A DNA stretch of 5,859 nt from an uncultured Syntrophobacteraceae bacterium (GTDB taxonomy: Bacteria; Desulfobacterota; Syntrophobacteria; Syntrophobacterales; Syntrophobacteraceae): assembly GCA_937889795.1 (NCBI GenBank), contig CALBZH010000055.1, forward strand, positions 1 to 5,859, read 5' to 3'. A program made the translations under genes and the position numbers. Positions within the stretch are counted from its first letter, which is position 1, and each line of letters starts with the position of its first letter. Shown piece by piece: positions 1-5,859 of the stretch. The notes beneath the pieces are model-generated. The model saw only the letters and a list, made by a program, of their open reading frames with translations. It had not been told where the DNA came from and did not search any database.

Positions 1-152
1 ATCGGCGTCGACTGTTTGAGCAGCTTTTCCTCTTCAAGCCGGAAGAAGCCCTCTTTGCGGACCGGCAGAAACACTCCCCCTCTGCTCTCCTCCGCGACGA
101 CGGGCCAGCTGTCTCCATACTTGCGCTGAATCGTGATCTGGATGGTATTCAT
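1..152 (-). CDS. N-terminal fragment of unknown protein, possibly CHAT-domain type (runs off the window)
   Basis: An ATG at 152-150 follows a strong ribosome binding site (AGGAG at 162-158, 5-base spacing). The reading frame is open for 50 codons and then leaves the window, so the 3' part is missing. The visible protein begins MNTIQITIQRKYGDSWPVVA, goes on with a Gly-Gly/Leu-Pro-Val segment, and ends with a charged stretch rich in Glu and Lys (residues 38-46). There is no signal peptide or membrane segment in this part. The opening pattern (short beta strand, then WPVVAE, then LPVR) reminds me of the N-terminus of bacterial CHAT-peptidase proteins, but this is recall rather than a motif proof, and no catalytic residue lies in the fragment. 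It sits 43 bases behind the phosphoesterase gene on the same strand and is probably the third gene of that operon. That a gene starts here is well supported; its family is uncertain. Confidence 0.75.
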   Translation of the reverse strand, partial: MNTIQITIQRKYGDSWPVVAEESRGGVFLPVRKEGFFRLEEEKLLKQSTP

Positions 153-195
153 AGGCTCTCCTGAATATCACTCCAGTTGGAACCTACGCATTCCT

Positions 196-1563
196 TTACG
201 AATTCCCGGCGTTCACCGTCGCCGACCGCACCGAGTGGAGCGCACCCGACGGGTCCCAGGTGTGCAGCGTGACGGTCGCGCCTCCTCCCGCCTTTTCTTC
301 CACCGTCACCGGCGTGAAGCGCTTCTCGAGCTTTGCCTCGTTCTTGGGGGTTTTCAGCTTCGGATCTTCTTTGAGGTCCTGAAGGAATTCCAGCCATGCG
401 TCGTCGCTCGCGTCTTCATCCGGCAGCCTCATCAGCCAGATCCAAGTGCCGGTGTTGGCATAGAGCAGCCCCTGATCCTCTCTGAACCGTGCCGCATGGC
501 TGTGGCCGGTAATAACCGCCTTGGCGTTGTATTTTTCCCCTAACCGGCGGGCCTCATTCCATTCATTGTCGCCCGGCTCGTAGCTGAAGAACTGCTGCCC
601 ACTGTCGTCGGCAAGGTGACGCTGGGCACGGGCATAGAGCTTGAGACCCGCTTTCGACAGCTTGAGATACATCCTGGAAAACACGTCGGGCAAAAGGCCG
701 AAGCTGACTTCTTCCTCCGCGCCGGTCAGTTGCTGGATGAGCAGCCCGACCTCTTCCGGCGTCAACCCGGCGTCCTGGAGCCTGAAAGCCATCCCAAGCT
801 CGTCGGCGCTCGGCTCGAAGCTCACCTCCCCCAAGTTCTGCAGCGCCCCACTAATGATTTCCAGCGTCTCACCCTTCAGTGCGACTCTCACCGCAAGCGG
901 ATCAACAGCGAGCGCGGTCAGCACCGCCCCCTGGAAATCCGGCTTCAGCAGATCGGCAAACCGCATGCTGTGCTTTCTCTTGAGCGGATTGAGGATTTCC
1001 TTGACCAACAAGGAACCGGGCGAGTACTTGAAATGTGCTGCCTGAGCCGAGCCAGATGCTCCTGGGCCCGGCAGGTTCTCATAATCGACCTGGTTGAAGG
1101 GATCGTCCTGCTCACCATGGGTCACCAAGATCCTCGCCCCCCCAACGGTCAAGATGTGTGGCTCGCTCCCTCTTTCGAAGATCATCCTTTGGGAAACGGA
1201 TTCCGGCTGCTGAAGGCTCTTGCGGAAAACGTCGCGGACTTCGGCCAACGCAAGCTCCACGTCGTGATTCCCCATTCGCACGAGAACTTCGCCCCCTGCC
1301 TTGCAGATCCGTCCGAAGGCCTCCAGAGTGGGAATCGTGGGGCTCGCGCTCGCGATGGCCTTGGCCTGTTGAACCGCCCGGGCCACGTCGAGCTCCAGCG
1401 GCTCCTCGTTGAGCAAGAAATCCATGCTGTCGCCGTTCACGATGACGCGGGTGGGGGGGTCGACAAAGCGGTCCAGCAGAGCAGGCAGTGCCCCGCTGCC
1501 ACAGAAGATGTCATAATCCCCGCCATTTCCAAGATGAAGGTCGCTCAGGATTAGTGTCCGCAC
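196..1563 (-). CDS. Calcineurin-like metallophosphoesterase with large helical insert
   Basis: This 455-residue protein carries the full set of calcineurin-like phosphoesterase metal motifs: SDLHLG (D8, H10), NGDSMD (D45, D48), MGNHD (N99, H100), VTHG (H149) and TGHSH (H354, H356), followed by YANTGTW near residue 366. The order and the N-terminal spacing recall LpxH-type UDP-2,3-diacylglucosamine hydrolases. However, LpxH is about 240 residues, while here roughly 190 mostly helical residues separate H149 from the GHSH motif, and about 65 follow the core. An intact dinuclear metal site predicts hydrolysis of a phosphoester. The substrate cannot be read from the sequence: nucleotide, nucleic acid, lipid or protein are all possible. 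No signal peptide or membrane helix is seen, so it is probably cytosolic. The start is GTG at 1563-1561, chosen because AGGAAAGGAG lies 5 bases upstream. It begins 27 bases after the peptidase gene ends, which points to co-transcription and a shared task. Confidence 0.93.
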   Translation of the reverse strand: MRTLILSDLHLGNGGDYDIFCGSGALPALLDRFVDPPTRVIVNGDSMDFLLNEEPLELDVARAVQQAKAIASASPTIPTLEAFGRICKAGGEVLVRMGNHDVELALAEVRDVFRKSLQQPESVSQRMIFERGSEPHILTVGGARILVTHGEQDDPFNQVDYENLPGPGASGSAQAAHFKYSPGSLLVKEILNPLKRKHSMRFADLLKPDFQGAVLTALAVDPLAVRVALKGETLEIISGALQNLGEVSFEPSADELGMAFRLQDAGLTPEEVGLLIQQLTGAEEEVSFGLLPDVFSRMYLKLSKAGLKLYARAQRHLADDSGQQFFSYEPGDNEWNEARRLGEKYNAKAVITGHSHAARFREDQGLLYANTGTWIWLMRLPDEDASDDAWLEFLQDLKEDPKLKTPKNEAKLEKRFTPVTVEEKAGGGATVTLHTWDPSGALHSVRSATVNAGNS

Positions 1564-1568
1564 AAAAG

Positions 1569-1578
1569 CTCCTTTCCT
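1569..1578 (-). promoter_or_regulatory. Ribosome binding site of the metallophosphoesterase gene
   Basis: The minus strand reads AGGAAAGGAG, ending 5 bases before the GTG at 1563-1561. This strong Shine-Dalgarno sequence lies in the 27-base gap behind the peptidase gene and supports the GTG start, which puts SDLHLG at residues 7-12 as is usual for the family. Confidence 0.75.
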
Positions 1579-1590
1579 GGTTTGATTCGC

Positions 1591-3675
1591 TCACTTCTCG
1601 GTCAGTCCCGGTCGCTTGCCGCTCACCTCGGCATGCCTGGCGATGATCTTCTCGATTTCGCTGGTGGCATCCCGCGTTGCTTCCTGAAGATCCTTCTGGA
1701 CAGCTGCCTGATCCTTCATGCTCGCAAGCCGCGTCCAGTACGTGTTGTAAACAACCCCCAGCCAGGTGATGAACTGAAGGTTTTGCTCCAGGGCCTGCAG
1801 TGGTCGGCTGATGAAATAGGAGAGAAAGGCGATGACTCCCAAGCCGCCGAAGATCAGTCCGAAGGTGGACTCCTTGGTGATGGCGCTCATCGCCGCCGCG
1901 AAGACAAACGAGCCCACGCCGACCGCGAACAAAAGCCGGTACATCCACACCGTGGATTGATAGGGCTTCATGAACGCTTCCAAGACCCTCTTGAACATTT
2001 CTTCATTATGCTCAAAACCGGCGATGATGTGTCTCTGCCAGGCCTTGTACAGCTCGGGATCCATCGCCGCCAGGGTCATGTCCGGCTGTGGCTGAGGCAT
2101 GAAGCTGGTCGGCTTCGGAGCATCGTTGCTCGTTGCGGCCCGCTCCGCCGGTTGAGGCTCGGAAGGTGGTCGCGTCTCGGGGGCCGCAGCTGCCGGACCC
2201 CTGACGGCGACGGGTTGGATGACTGATCTTTCCTTTGAAACAGCCTGGTCACCCACGGGAAGCCGCACGGCTGGATCGCCCACGATGACATAACTTCGAG
2301 CGTCGTTGTTGGCGGTCCAGATGCCGGCAAGCTCCAAGTCATTGACCTTCTTTCCGAATTTGATGTCCTCCAATTCCGTGCTCAGCACCGTGGACAGCTC
2401 GGCATAGCGACCATTGAAATACTCGACGGCCGAGCCGACCGGGTGCCCCTCCATCAGCCGCTTCAGTGTGGCTTCGAAAACCGCCAGCTGCGCTCCGGCC
2501 CGCTTCCACCGGAACGAATACCCCCAGGCTCGCTCCACATGACCGACCACCGCCAACGCTCCCCCCTTGGGGTGCCCCAGGAGGCGCTGGGGCAGCTTGG
2601 CCACAAAGGCGTGCGGGGCGATGGCCACCGGCTGTTTCAAGGCTTGGTGAGCGAAGTCATCCATCCTCGGGGTGCCCGCTCCGTAGCAGGCGAAATGAAA
2701 GGAAAGCATGCCCAGCAAGCGGGCATCATCCCCCAGATGATGGGCCGCCAGGTAGAATTCCTCGGGAATTCCCTTGCGCCAGCTCATGGGTCCCGGCCAG
2801 TCTCCACACAGCAGGGCGCCTTGATGCTGAAGCTGGCGCGAATCCTCGATCGGAAAGCCCATCCCATGGCTTGCGGTGAAAAGGAGAGCGGGCGTTTCCT
2901 CACCGCCCATCAGCTTCTCGAGGCGAGCCCGCTTCGCGTCGCTTCCCAAAACGGTCTCCACCCGCCAGCCGCCCTTTTCCTGGTCTTCGCCCATCCTCTC
3001 GGCCAGAGGAGCAACCAGCTCGTTGGCGCTGAGCTTGGTCGCCGGGTCATCGAGGTTCTGCACTCCAAAGAAGGTGGCGCGCCGCGGCAGGGTGAGCTTA
3101 CCCGTCTCGGCCATGACGACGCTGCGAGCGTATTGGGCATACTCTTCGAGAGTTTCAAAGCAGATCCGACCCGCTGCATACTGCACATCCAGCTGGTACT
3201 GAAACCGGTAAGGGATCTTCTCGGGGTTGCCCACGATGAGGAGATAATAGGGGACCTTATCTGGATCGACCGGCCCCGGGCCCACCCCATGGCGGGCGAG
3301 GAACTCCGTTTTGGACTCACCGGGCCTGTATGCGTCGGAGCCCGTGTATTCGCGGTAACGCTCCCCTGCTTGTTGTTTGCGAAGATCCAAGAGCTCCTTG
3401 AGGGCGTCCTGGATTGCCGGAACGCGGTCCTGGTCTTCGAAGGCAAAGAGAACCCCCCATCCCGACTCGTCCAGCTTCTTCGGATCGACCCCCTCCTTCG
3501 GCCCGAAGTGCTTCTGGGTGGTACGCTCGTACCAGGACTTCAACTCCTGGAGATGGCTTTCATCCAAGATTTCGCCGCGAGCAATTTGAGAAAGATCCTG
3601 AGGGCTCAAGGGCGGCAGAAGATAGGTACCGGTGGCTCCGTTGATGCCATTGAAAAAGAGCTCTTCAGCGGACAT
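1591..3675 (-). CDS. Gingipain-like (C25, caspase-fold) cysteine peptidase with C-terminal two-helix membrane module
   Basis: With the ATG at 3675 this is a 694-residue protein. Residues about 141-190 hold the N-terminal half of a C25-type fold ([13 protein letters not shown], then LDVQYAAGR). Residues 264-271 (LLFTASHG) give the likely catalytic His270, residues 326-334 (FHFACYGAG) the likely Cys330, and [12 protein letters not shown] (462-473) resembles the GDP-x-x-RL end motif of C25 peptidases. A Pro/Ala-rich linker (about 485-537) leads to a helical stretch (540-570) and two hydrophobic helices (about 581-598 and 604-622) with a very short turn, then an amphipathic helix ([19 protein letters not shown]) and a charged tail. 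There is no signal peptide, so the protease part probably faces the cytoplasm, unlike secreted gingipains. Basic residues flanking both helices fit both ends being inside. The two-helix part recalls the 2TM modules found beside TRADD-N/death-type domains in bacterial conflict proteins, but this is from memory. Substrate unknown. A TTG at 3759 would add 28 residues but lacks a ribosome binding site. Confidence 0.88.
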   Translation of the reverse strand: MSAEELFFNGINGATGTYLLPPLSPQDLSQIARGEILDESHLQELKSWYERTTQKHFGPKEGVDPKKLDESGWGVLFAFEDQDRVPAIQDALKELLDLRKQQAGERYREYTGSDAYRPGESKTEFLARHGVGPGPVDPDKVPYYLLIVGNPEKIPYRFQYQLDVQYAAGRICFETLEEYAQYARSVVMAETGKLTLPRRATFFGVQNLDDPATKLSANELVAPLAERMGEDQEKGGWRVETVLGSDAKRARLEKLMGGEETPALLFTASHGMGFPIEDSRQLQHQGALLCGDWPGPMSWRKGIPEEFYLAAHHLGDDARLLGMLSFHFACYGAGTPRMDDFAHQALKQPVAIAPHAFVAKLPQRLLGHPKGGALAVVGHVERAWGYSFRWKRAGAQLAVFEATLKRLMEGHPVGSAVEYFNGRYAELSTVLSTELEDIKFGKKVNDLELAGIWTANNDARSYVIVGDPAVRLPVGDQAVSKERSVIQPVAVRGPAAAAPETRPPSEPQPAERAATSNDAPKPTSFMPQPQPDMTLAAMDPELYKAWQRHIIAGFEHNEEMFKRVLEAFMKPYQSTVWMYRLLFAVGVGSFVFAAAMSAITKESTFGLIFGGLGVIAFLSYFISRPLQALEQNLQFITWLGVVYNTYWTRLASMKDQAAVQKDLQEATRDATSEIEKIIARHAEVSGKRPGLTEK

Positions 3676-3684
3676 GGCTTCGAT

Positions 3685-3690
3685 CTCCTC
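3685..3690 (-). promoter_or_regulatory. Ribosome binding site deciding the start of the C25 peptidase gene
   Basis: The minus strand reads GAGGAG at 3690-3685, 9 bases before the ATG at 3675. The upstream in-frame TTG at 3759 is preceded by CACCTCA, which is anti-Shine-Dalgarno in sense. The added 28 residues (rich in His, Pro, Glu) look like translated leader rather than protein, so the ATG start is preferred. Confidence 0.7.
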
Positions 3691-3815
3691 TGTCTGGCAA
3701 GACTCGAGCGAGAAGCGCTCGCGTGGATGTGGATGTTCCTGGTGTACCGATGGTGCCAATGAGGTGAGTCAAAACAGAAATCGCACGGGTTTCCGCAGGC
3801 CACCTGATCAACATA

Positions 3816-3835
3816 CGGCAAACGGCTGTTTGCCG
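3816..3835. repeat. Perfect 8-bp inverted repeat with 4-base loop
   Basis: CGGCAAAC (3816-3823) and GTTTGCCG (3828-3835) are exact reverse complements around a 4-base loop. An overlapping palindrome, CGCAG-C-CTGCG, occupies 3834-3844, and a further GTTTGC lies at 3844-3849, so the half-site occurs a third time. The structure lies about 140 bases upstream of the peptidase start codon. It could be an operator for a dimeric regulator, an RNA stem in the 5' leader, or a weak terminator; neither side carries a convincing T-run, which argues against the last. Confidence 0.55.
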
Positions 3836-3909
3836 CAGCCTGCGTTTGCAGTCACCGGGGGAGCTCGCTCAAATTTCTTCATGATAGGGAATTTGCAAAG
3901 CTTTTAAGC

Positions 3910-3939
3910 AGACTAGCACCCGAGCATGGTCGCGGTCAA
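3910..3939 (-). promoter_or_regulatory. Candidate promoter for the C25 peptidase operon
   Basis: On the minus strand TTGACC (3939-3934, 5 of 6 matches to the -35 consensus) is followed after 18 bases by TAGTCT (3915-3910, 3 of 6), with a TG three bases before it as in an extended -10. Transcription from here would give a leader of roughly 225 bases containing the hairpin at 3835-3816. The -10 match is poor, and a TTTTGACT at 3773-3766 is a rival -35 nearer the gene but without a good -10, so this is a weak call. Confidence 0.22.
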
Positions 3940-4024
3940 GAGCCTGAACGGACCCTTGGCCCGAGGATTTCGTGGTGAGACTGTAGCGAAGTCGCCGTGT
4001 CGAGCCCACATGCCCCGAAAGGGT

Positions 4025-4411
4025 TCAGGATTCGATCAGGTTTTCGCGGACGAGGTCGGGAGCATTGGGGTCGTGCACCGCATCGGAGAAGGCGATCAAG
4101 AGGCCAGGACGATCTCCGGTATGCTGAATGGCGTGGGGTACGCCAGCTGGAAACGTGAAGCGCACGGCTTCTCCCTCCCCGATCTTCACGTCCCTGGTTG
4201 TATCGTCTTCTCGGAACCGCACCAGGGCGGGCCCCATCACCACGACCATCTCCCGGGCTCTACGATGCGCGTGGTTGCCTCGGATGAATCCAGGCCGGGT
4301 CACCACCAGGTGAACATTCCGCTGCTTGGAGAGGTCTTCGAGCCCTAGGGGCTCCAGCACCATTCCACGCTCATCCGATTGGATAACGACCTTTTCTTGG
4401 GTCACTTTCAT
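4025..4411 (-). CDS. Small single-domain cupin protein (sugar-nucleotide isomerase/epimerase-like)
   Basis: This 128-residue protein is one cupin barrel. Motif 1 is visible as GNHAHRRARE (H47, H49, E54) with Gly60 following, and motif 2 as FPAGVPHAIQHTG (P88, G90, H93), giving a typical three-His/one-Glu metal site. The pattern RGNHAHRRAREMVVVMGPALVRFRE, with an ending in SDAVHDPNAPD, is like the cupins that act on or are fused to nucleotide-sugar enzymes (dTDP-sugar ketoisomerase and CapF C-terminal types); the substrate is not determinable here. The ATG at 4411 is supported by AGGAG six bases upstream (4422-4418). The frame stays open much further upstream, but that part overlaps ampG and gives a low-complexity Arg/Cys-rich translation. 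It starts 41 bases after the ampG stop codon, so the two are probably co-transcribed, which hints at a link to cell-wall sugar metabolism. Confidence 0.85.
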   Translation of the reverse strand: MKVTQEKVVIQSDERGMVLEPLGLEDLSKQRNVHLVVTRPGFIRGNHAHRRAREMVVVMGPALVRFREDDTTRDVKIGEGEAVRFTFPAGVPHAIQHTGDRPGLLIAFSDAVHDPNAPDLVRENLIES

Positions 4412-4452
4412 GGAGCTCTCCTGAAGCCCTCCGCCATCAAGCGAGGAGCCGA

Positions 4453-5718
4453 TCACGGATCGATCGTTTCGACGGTCGCTGCCGGAGACGCAGGAACGAC
4501 CGTCTTCGGTCTCCAGGGCGCAAAGCGCGGCAGCAGCAAAATCCCCGGCACGGCCCCGAGAACACTGACGGCATAGAACATCGCCCAGCCGAGGGCATGG
4601 ACGGCAAATCCCGTCGGAAGGGCCGCAAAGACGCGCGTAACCGCCATGAAGCTTGTCAACATCGCGTACTGAGTCGCCGTAAAGCGCTTGTCGCAAAGAC
4701 TCATCATGAAGGCGACAAAAGCGGCGTTCCCCATGCCGCCGCAAATGTTTTCCAGGGCGATGCTCCCGACCATGACCGCATAGTTTTTCCCAACCCAGGC
4801 AAGGGCCGTGAAGCTCAGGTTGGAGACAGCCTGCAGAAACGCAAAAATCCAAAGAGATCGGTTGATTCCAATGCGCGCGATGATGCCGCCTCCGACCAGC
4901 GTCCCCGCAATGGTACTCAGGAGCCCGAATGCCTTGTTCACGGTTCCGACATCCGAGCGGCTGAATCCCAGGTCAAGGAGGAACGGCGTCGTCATGGCCC
5001 CGGCGATTGCGTCCCCGAGCTTGTAAAGCATGATGAAGAGGAGCATCGAGACGGCCCCGCTGCGTTTAAAATACGATGCGAGAGGAAGCCAGACGGCATC
5101 CTTCAATGTGCGCGGAGCCTCGGCCTGCTCGGTGGGCTCCGGAGCGAGGAAAGTGAACAGCGAGCAGCCGAGCATGATTACCGCCAAGGCTCCGTAAACA
5201 AAGCGCCAGGACAGGTAATCCGAAGCGATCAGAGCCGCGGCCCCGGAGACGAGCAGGGCAAGCCGGTAGCCGACCACGGTGGTTGCCGCGCCGGCTCCGA
5301 GCTCTTTTTCCTTGAGGACGTCAGCACGGTATGCGTCGACAACGATGTCCTGGCTCGCGCTCATGAAAGCCACCAGAAGGGCAAGCCACCCCACAAGCCA
5401 GGGCATTGTCGCTGGAGAGCATGATCCCAGCGCCAGGATCGCTGCGGCCAGAAGGCACTGGGTGATCAATATCCAACCCCGCCTGCGTCCGAGCCAGCCC
5501 ACGTGAAATCGGTCGAGCACCGGAGCCCAAAGGACTTTCACCGTATAAGGCAAGCCGACCAGCGAAAAAATGCCGATCAGGCGCAGATCCACGTGCTCGG
5601 TGGCAAGCCACGCCTGAAGGGTCGATCCAGTGAGCGCAAGCGGGAGGCCGGATGAGAAGCCCAGCCCGAGCATCGACAGGACCCGGCGGTTTCCGTAAAC
5701 TGACAGCCAATCCTTCAC
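4453..5718 (-). CDS. ampG: AmpG-type muropeptide permease (MFS)
   Basis: This 421-residue membrane protein shows the hallmark AmpG pattern: GFSSGLPLALTGSTLQAWL (20-38), IGIFSLVGLPYTVKVLWAPVLDR (48-70), GRRRGW (77-82), ASQDIVVDAYRADVL (121-135), GAGAATTVVGYRLALLVSG (141-159) and LAPEP (191-195). The second half has KLGDAIAG (233-240) and ENICGGMGNAAFVAFMMSLCD (323-343). AmpG imports anhydro-muropeptides from the periplasm across the inner membrane in peptidoglycan recycling, and its traffic feeds AmpR-controlled beta-lactamase induction where that circuit exists. About 12 membrane helices are expected; the protein is shorter than the roughly 490-residue E. coli AmpG, as in many homologues with 12 helices. 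It starts with GTG at 5718; an in-frame stop at 5745-5743 prevents a longer frame. The ribosome binding site is only moderate (GAAAGG, 10 bases upstream), and a 7-codon ORF ends 4 bases before the start. No beta-lactamase or ampR gene is in the window. Confidence 0.93.
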   Translation of the reverse strand: MKDWLSVYGNRRVLSMLGLGFSSGLPLALTGSTLQAWLATEHVDLRLIGIFSLVGLPYTVKVLWAPVLDRFHVGWLGRRRGWILITQCLLAAAILALGSCSPATMPWLVGWLALLVAFMSASQDIVVDAYRADVLKEKELGAGAATTVVGYRLALLVSGAAALIASDYLSWRFVYGALAVIMLGCSLFTFLAPEPTEQAEAPRTLKDAVWLPLASYFKRSGAVSMLLFIMLYKLGDAIAGAMTTPFLLDLGFSRSDVGTVNKAFGLLSTIAGTLVGGGIIARIGINRSLWIFAFLQAVSNLSFTALAWVGKNYAVMVGSIALENICGGMGNAAFVAFMMSLCDKRFTATQYAMLTSFMAVTRVFAALPTGFAVHALGWAMFYAVSVLGAVPGILLLPRFAPWRPKTVVPASPAATVETIDP

Positions 5719-5722
5719 GGCC

Positions 5723-5746
5723 TCAACACCTTTCGTCGATCCTCAT
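5723..5746 (-). CDS. Possible 7-codon upstream ORF in the ampG leader
   Basis: The ATG at 5746 lies behind the strongest ribosome binding site in the window (GGAGGAGGAGG, 5758-5748; one GGAGG copy is 7 bases from the ATG). It encodes MRIDERC and stops at TGA 5725-5723, four bases before the ampG GTG, in a different frame. It may act by translational coupling. Alternatively, a single-base error near this read-poor contig end splits the true ampG start: removing one base would join MRIDERC to Glu-Ala-Val-Lys-Asp-Trp. Low confidence as a gene. Confidence 0.3.
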   Translation of the reverse strand: MRIDERC

Positions 5747-5811
5747 GCCTCCTCCTCCGCTTTCCGAAGGCCCCTGTGATTCCATTGCATTGTCATCCTC
5801 AACGGGCTAAA

Positions 5812-5859
5812 AGATCGGAAGAGCACACGTCTGAACTCCAGTCACGAGTGGATATCTCG
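5812..5859 (+). other. Illumina TruSeq adapter and index sequence (assembly artefact)
   Basis: From 5812 the plus strand reads AGATCGGAAGAGC and carries on through the standard 34-base TruSeq read-1 3' adapter to GTCAC at 5845. It is followed by an 8-base index, GAGTGGAT (5846-5853), which I recall as TruSeq index 23, and then ATCTCG (5854-5859), the start of the P7 flow-cell end. This is library-construction sequence, not genome. True genomic sequence ends at or just before 5811. Confidence 0.98.

Larger units (their letters stand above)
3676..4024. other. 349-base intergenic gap between the two gene clusters
   Basis: No convincing gene lies here. Going along the minus strand, it holds the 3' flank of the cupin gene, a weak candidate promoter (3939-3910), a perfect hairpin (3835-3816) next to a second small palindrome (3844-3834), and the leader and ribosome binding site of the peptidase gene. 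It is the only long non-coding stretch in the window, so it is the natural place for the peptidase operon to be regulated separately from ampG. I see no strong Rho-independent terminator: a 6-bp stem at 3949-3963 lacks a clear T-tract on the minus strand. Confidence 0.6.

Noticed and set aside
616..1554. 312-codon plus-strand ORF
   Set aside because: It is antisense to the metallophosphoesterase gene, has no recognisable domain or suitable ribosome binding site, and reflects the GC-rich codon pattern of the real gene, whose metal motifs are complete.
3676..3759. 28-residue N-terminal extension of the peptidase from a TTG
   Set aside because: No ribosome binding site precedes the TTG, while GAGGAG lies 9 bases before the ATG at 3675.
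2443..3762. 439-codon plus-strand ORF
   Set aside because: It is antisense to the C25 peptidase gene, which has a complete fold pattern and ribosome binding site. The plus-strand translation shows no family motif.
3808..3882. 24-codon minus-strand ORF in the intergenic gap (starts MKKFERAPPV)
   Set aside because: There is no ribosome binding site upstream of its ATG, it runs through the hairpin, and it has no recognisable feature.
3949..3963. 6-bp stem with 3-base loop downstream of the cupin gene as a terminator
   Set aside because: One pair is a wobble, the stem is short, and no T-run follows on the minus strand.
4412..4852. 147-codon upstream extension of the cupin reading frame
   Set aside because: The extension overlaps the ampG 3' end and translates to Cys/Arg/Gly-rich sequence unlike any domain. 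The ATG at 4411 has a proper ribosome binding site and gives a complete cupin.
1..5811. CRISPR array, tRNA or rRNA gene, insertion sequence or transposase
   Set aside because: I found no regularly spaced repeats, no tRNA-like cloverleaf, no rRNA signature, and no transposase motif or terminal inverted repeat pair on either strand by eye.

Overview
The window looks like the end of a draft contig from a GC-rich Gram-negative bacterium. All five recognisable protein genes lie on the minus strand, so transcription runs from high to low coordinates. The Gram-negative inference rests mainly on a clear AmpG-type muropeptide permease. Nothing in the sequence fixes the taxon more closely. The last 48 bases (5812-5859) are not genomic: they match an Illumina TruSeq adapter with its index. 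The other end (position 1) cuts through a gene. Layout in transcription order: after the adapter and a short leader (5719-5811, with a possible 7-codon upstream ORF behind a very strong ribosome binding site) comes ampG (5718-4453), followed 41 bases later by a small cupin gene (4411-4025). These two probably form one operon, tied to cell-wall recycling and perhaps sugar metabolism. A 349-base non-coding gap (3676-4024) follows, holding a perfect 8-bp hairpin and a weak candidate promoter. The second cluster then begins: a 694-residue gingipain-like (C25, caspase-fold) cysteine peptidase with a Pro/Ala-rich linker and a C-terminal two-helix membrane module (3675-1591); a 455-residue calcineurin-like metallophosphoesterase with a large helical insert (1563-196); and the first 50 codons of a third protein (152-1), whose N-terminus resembles, from memory, CHAT-protease proteins. 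Gaps are 27 and 43 bases, and the second and third genes have clear ribosome binding sites, so this is almost certainly one operon. The second cluster is the interesting part. The peptidase has no signal peptide, unlike secreted gingipains, and it is joined to a two-helix membrane hairpin. That layout recalls caspase-like effectors of bacterial programmed cell death or antiphage systems. Its co-transcription with a phosphoesterase, and possibly a second caspase-fold protease, suggests an undescribed or poorly described conflict or stress-response module. This functional reading is inference; the domain assignments of the peptidase and phosphoesterase rest on visible motifs.
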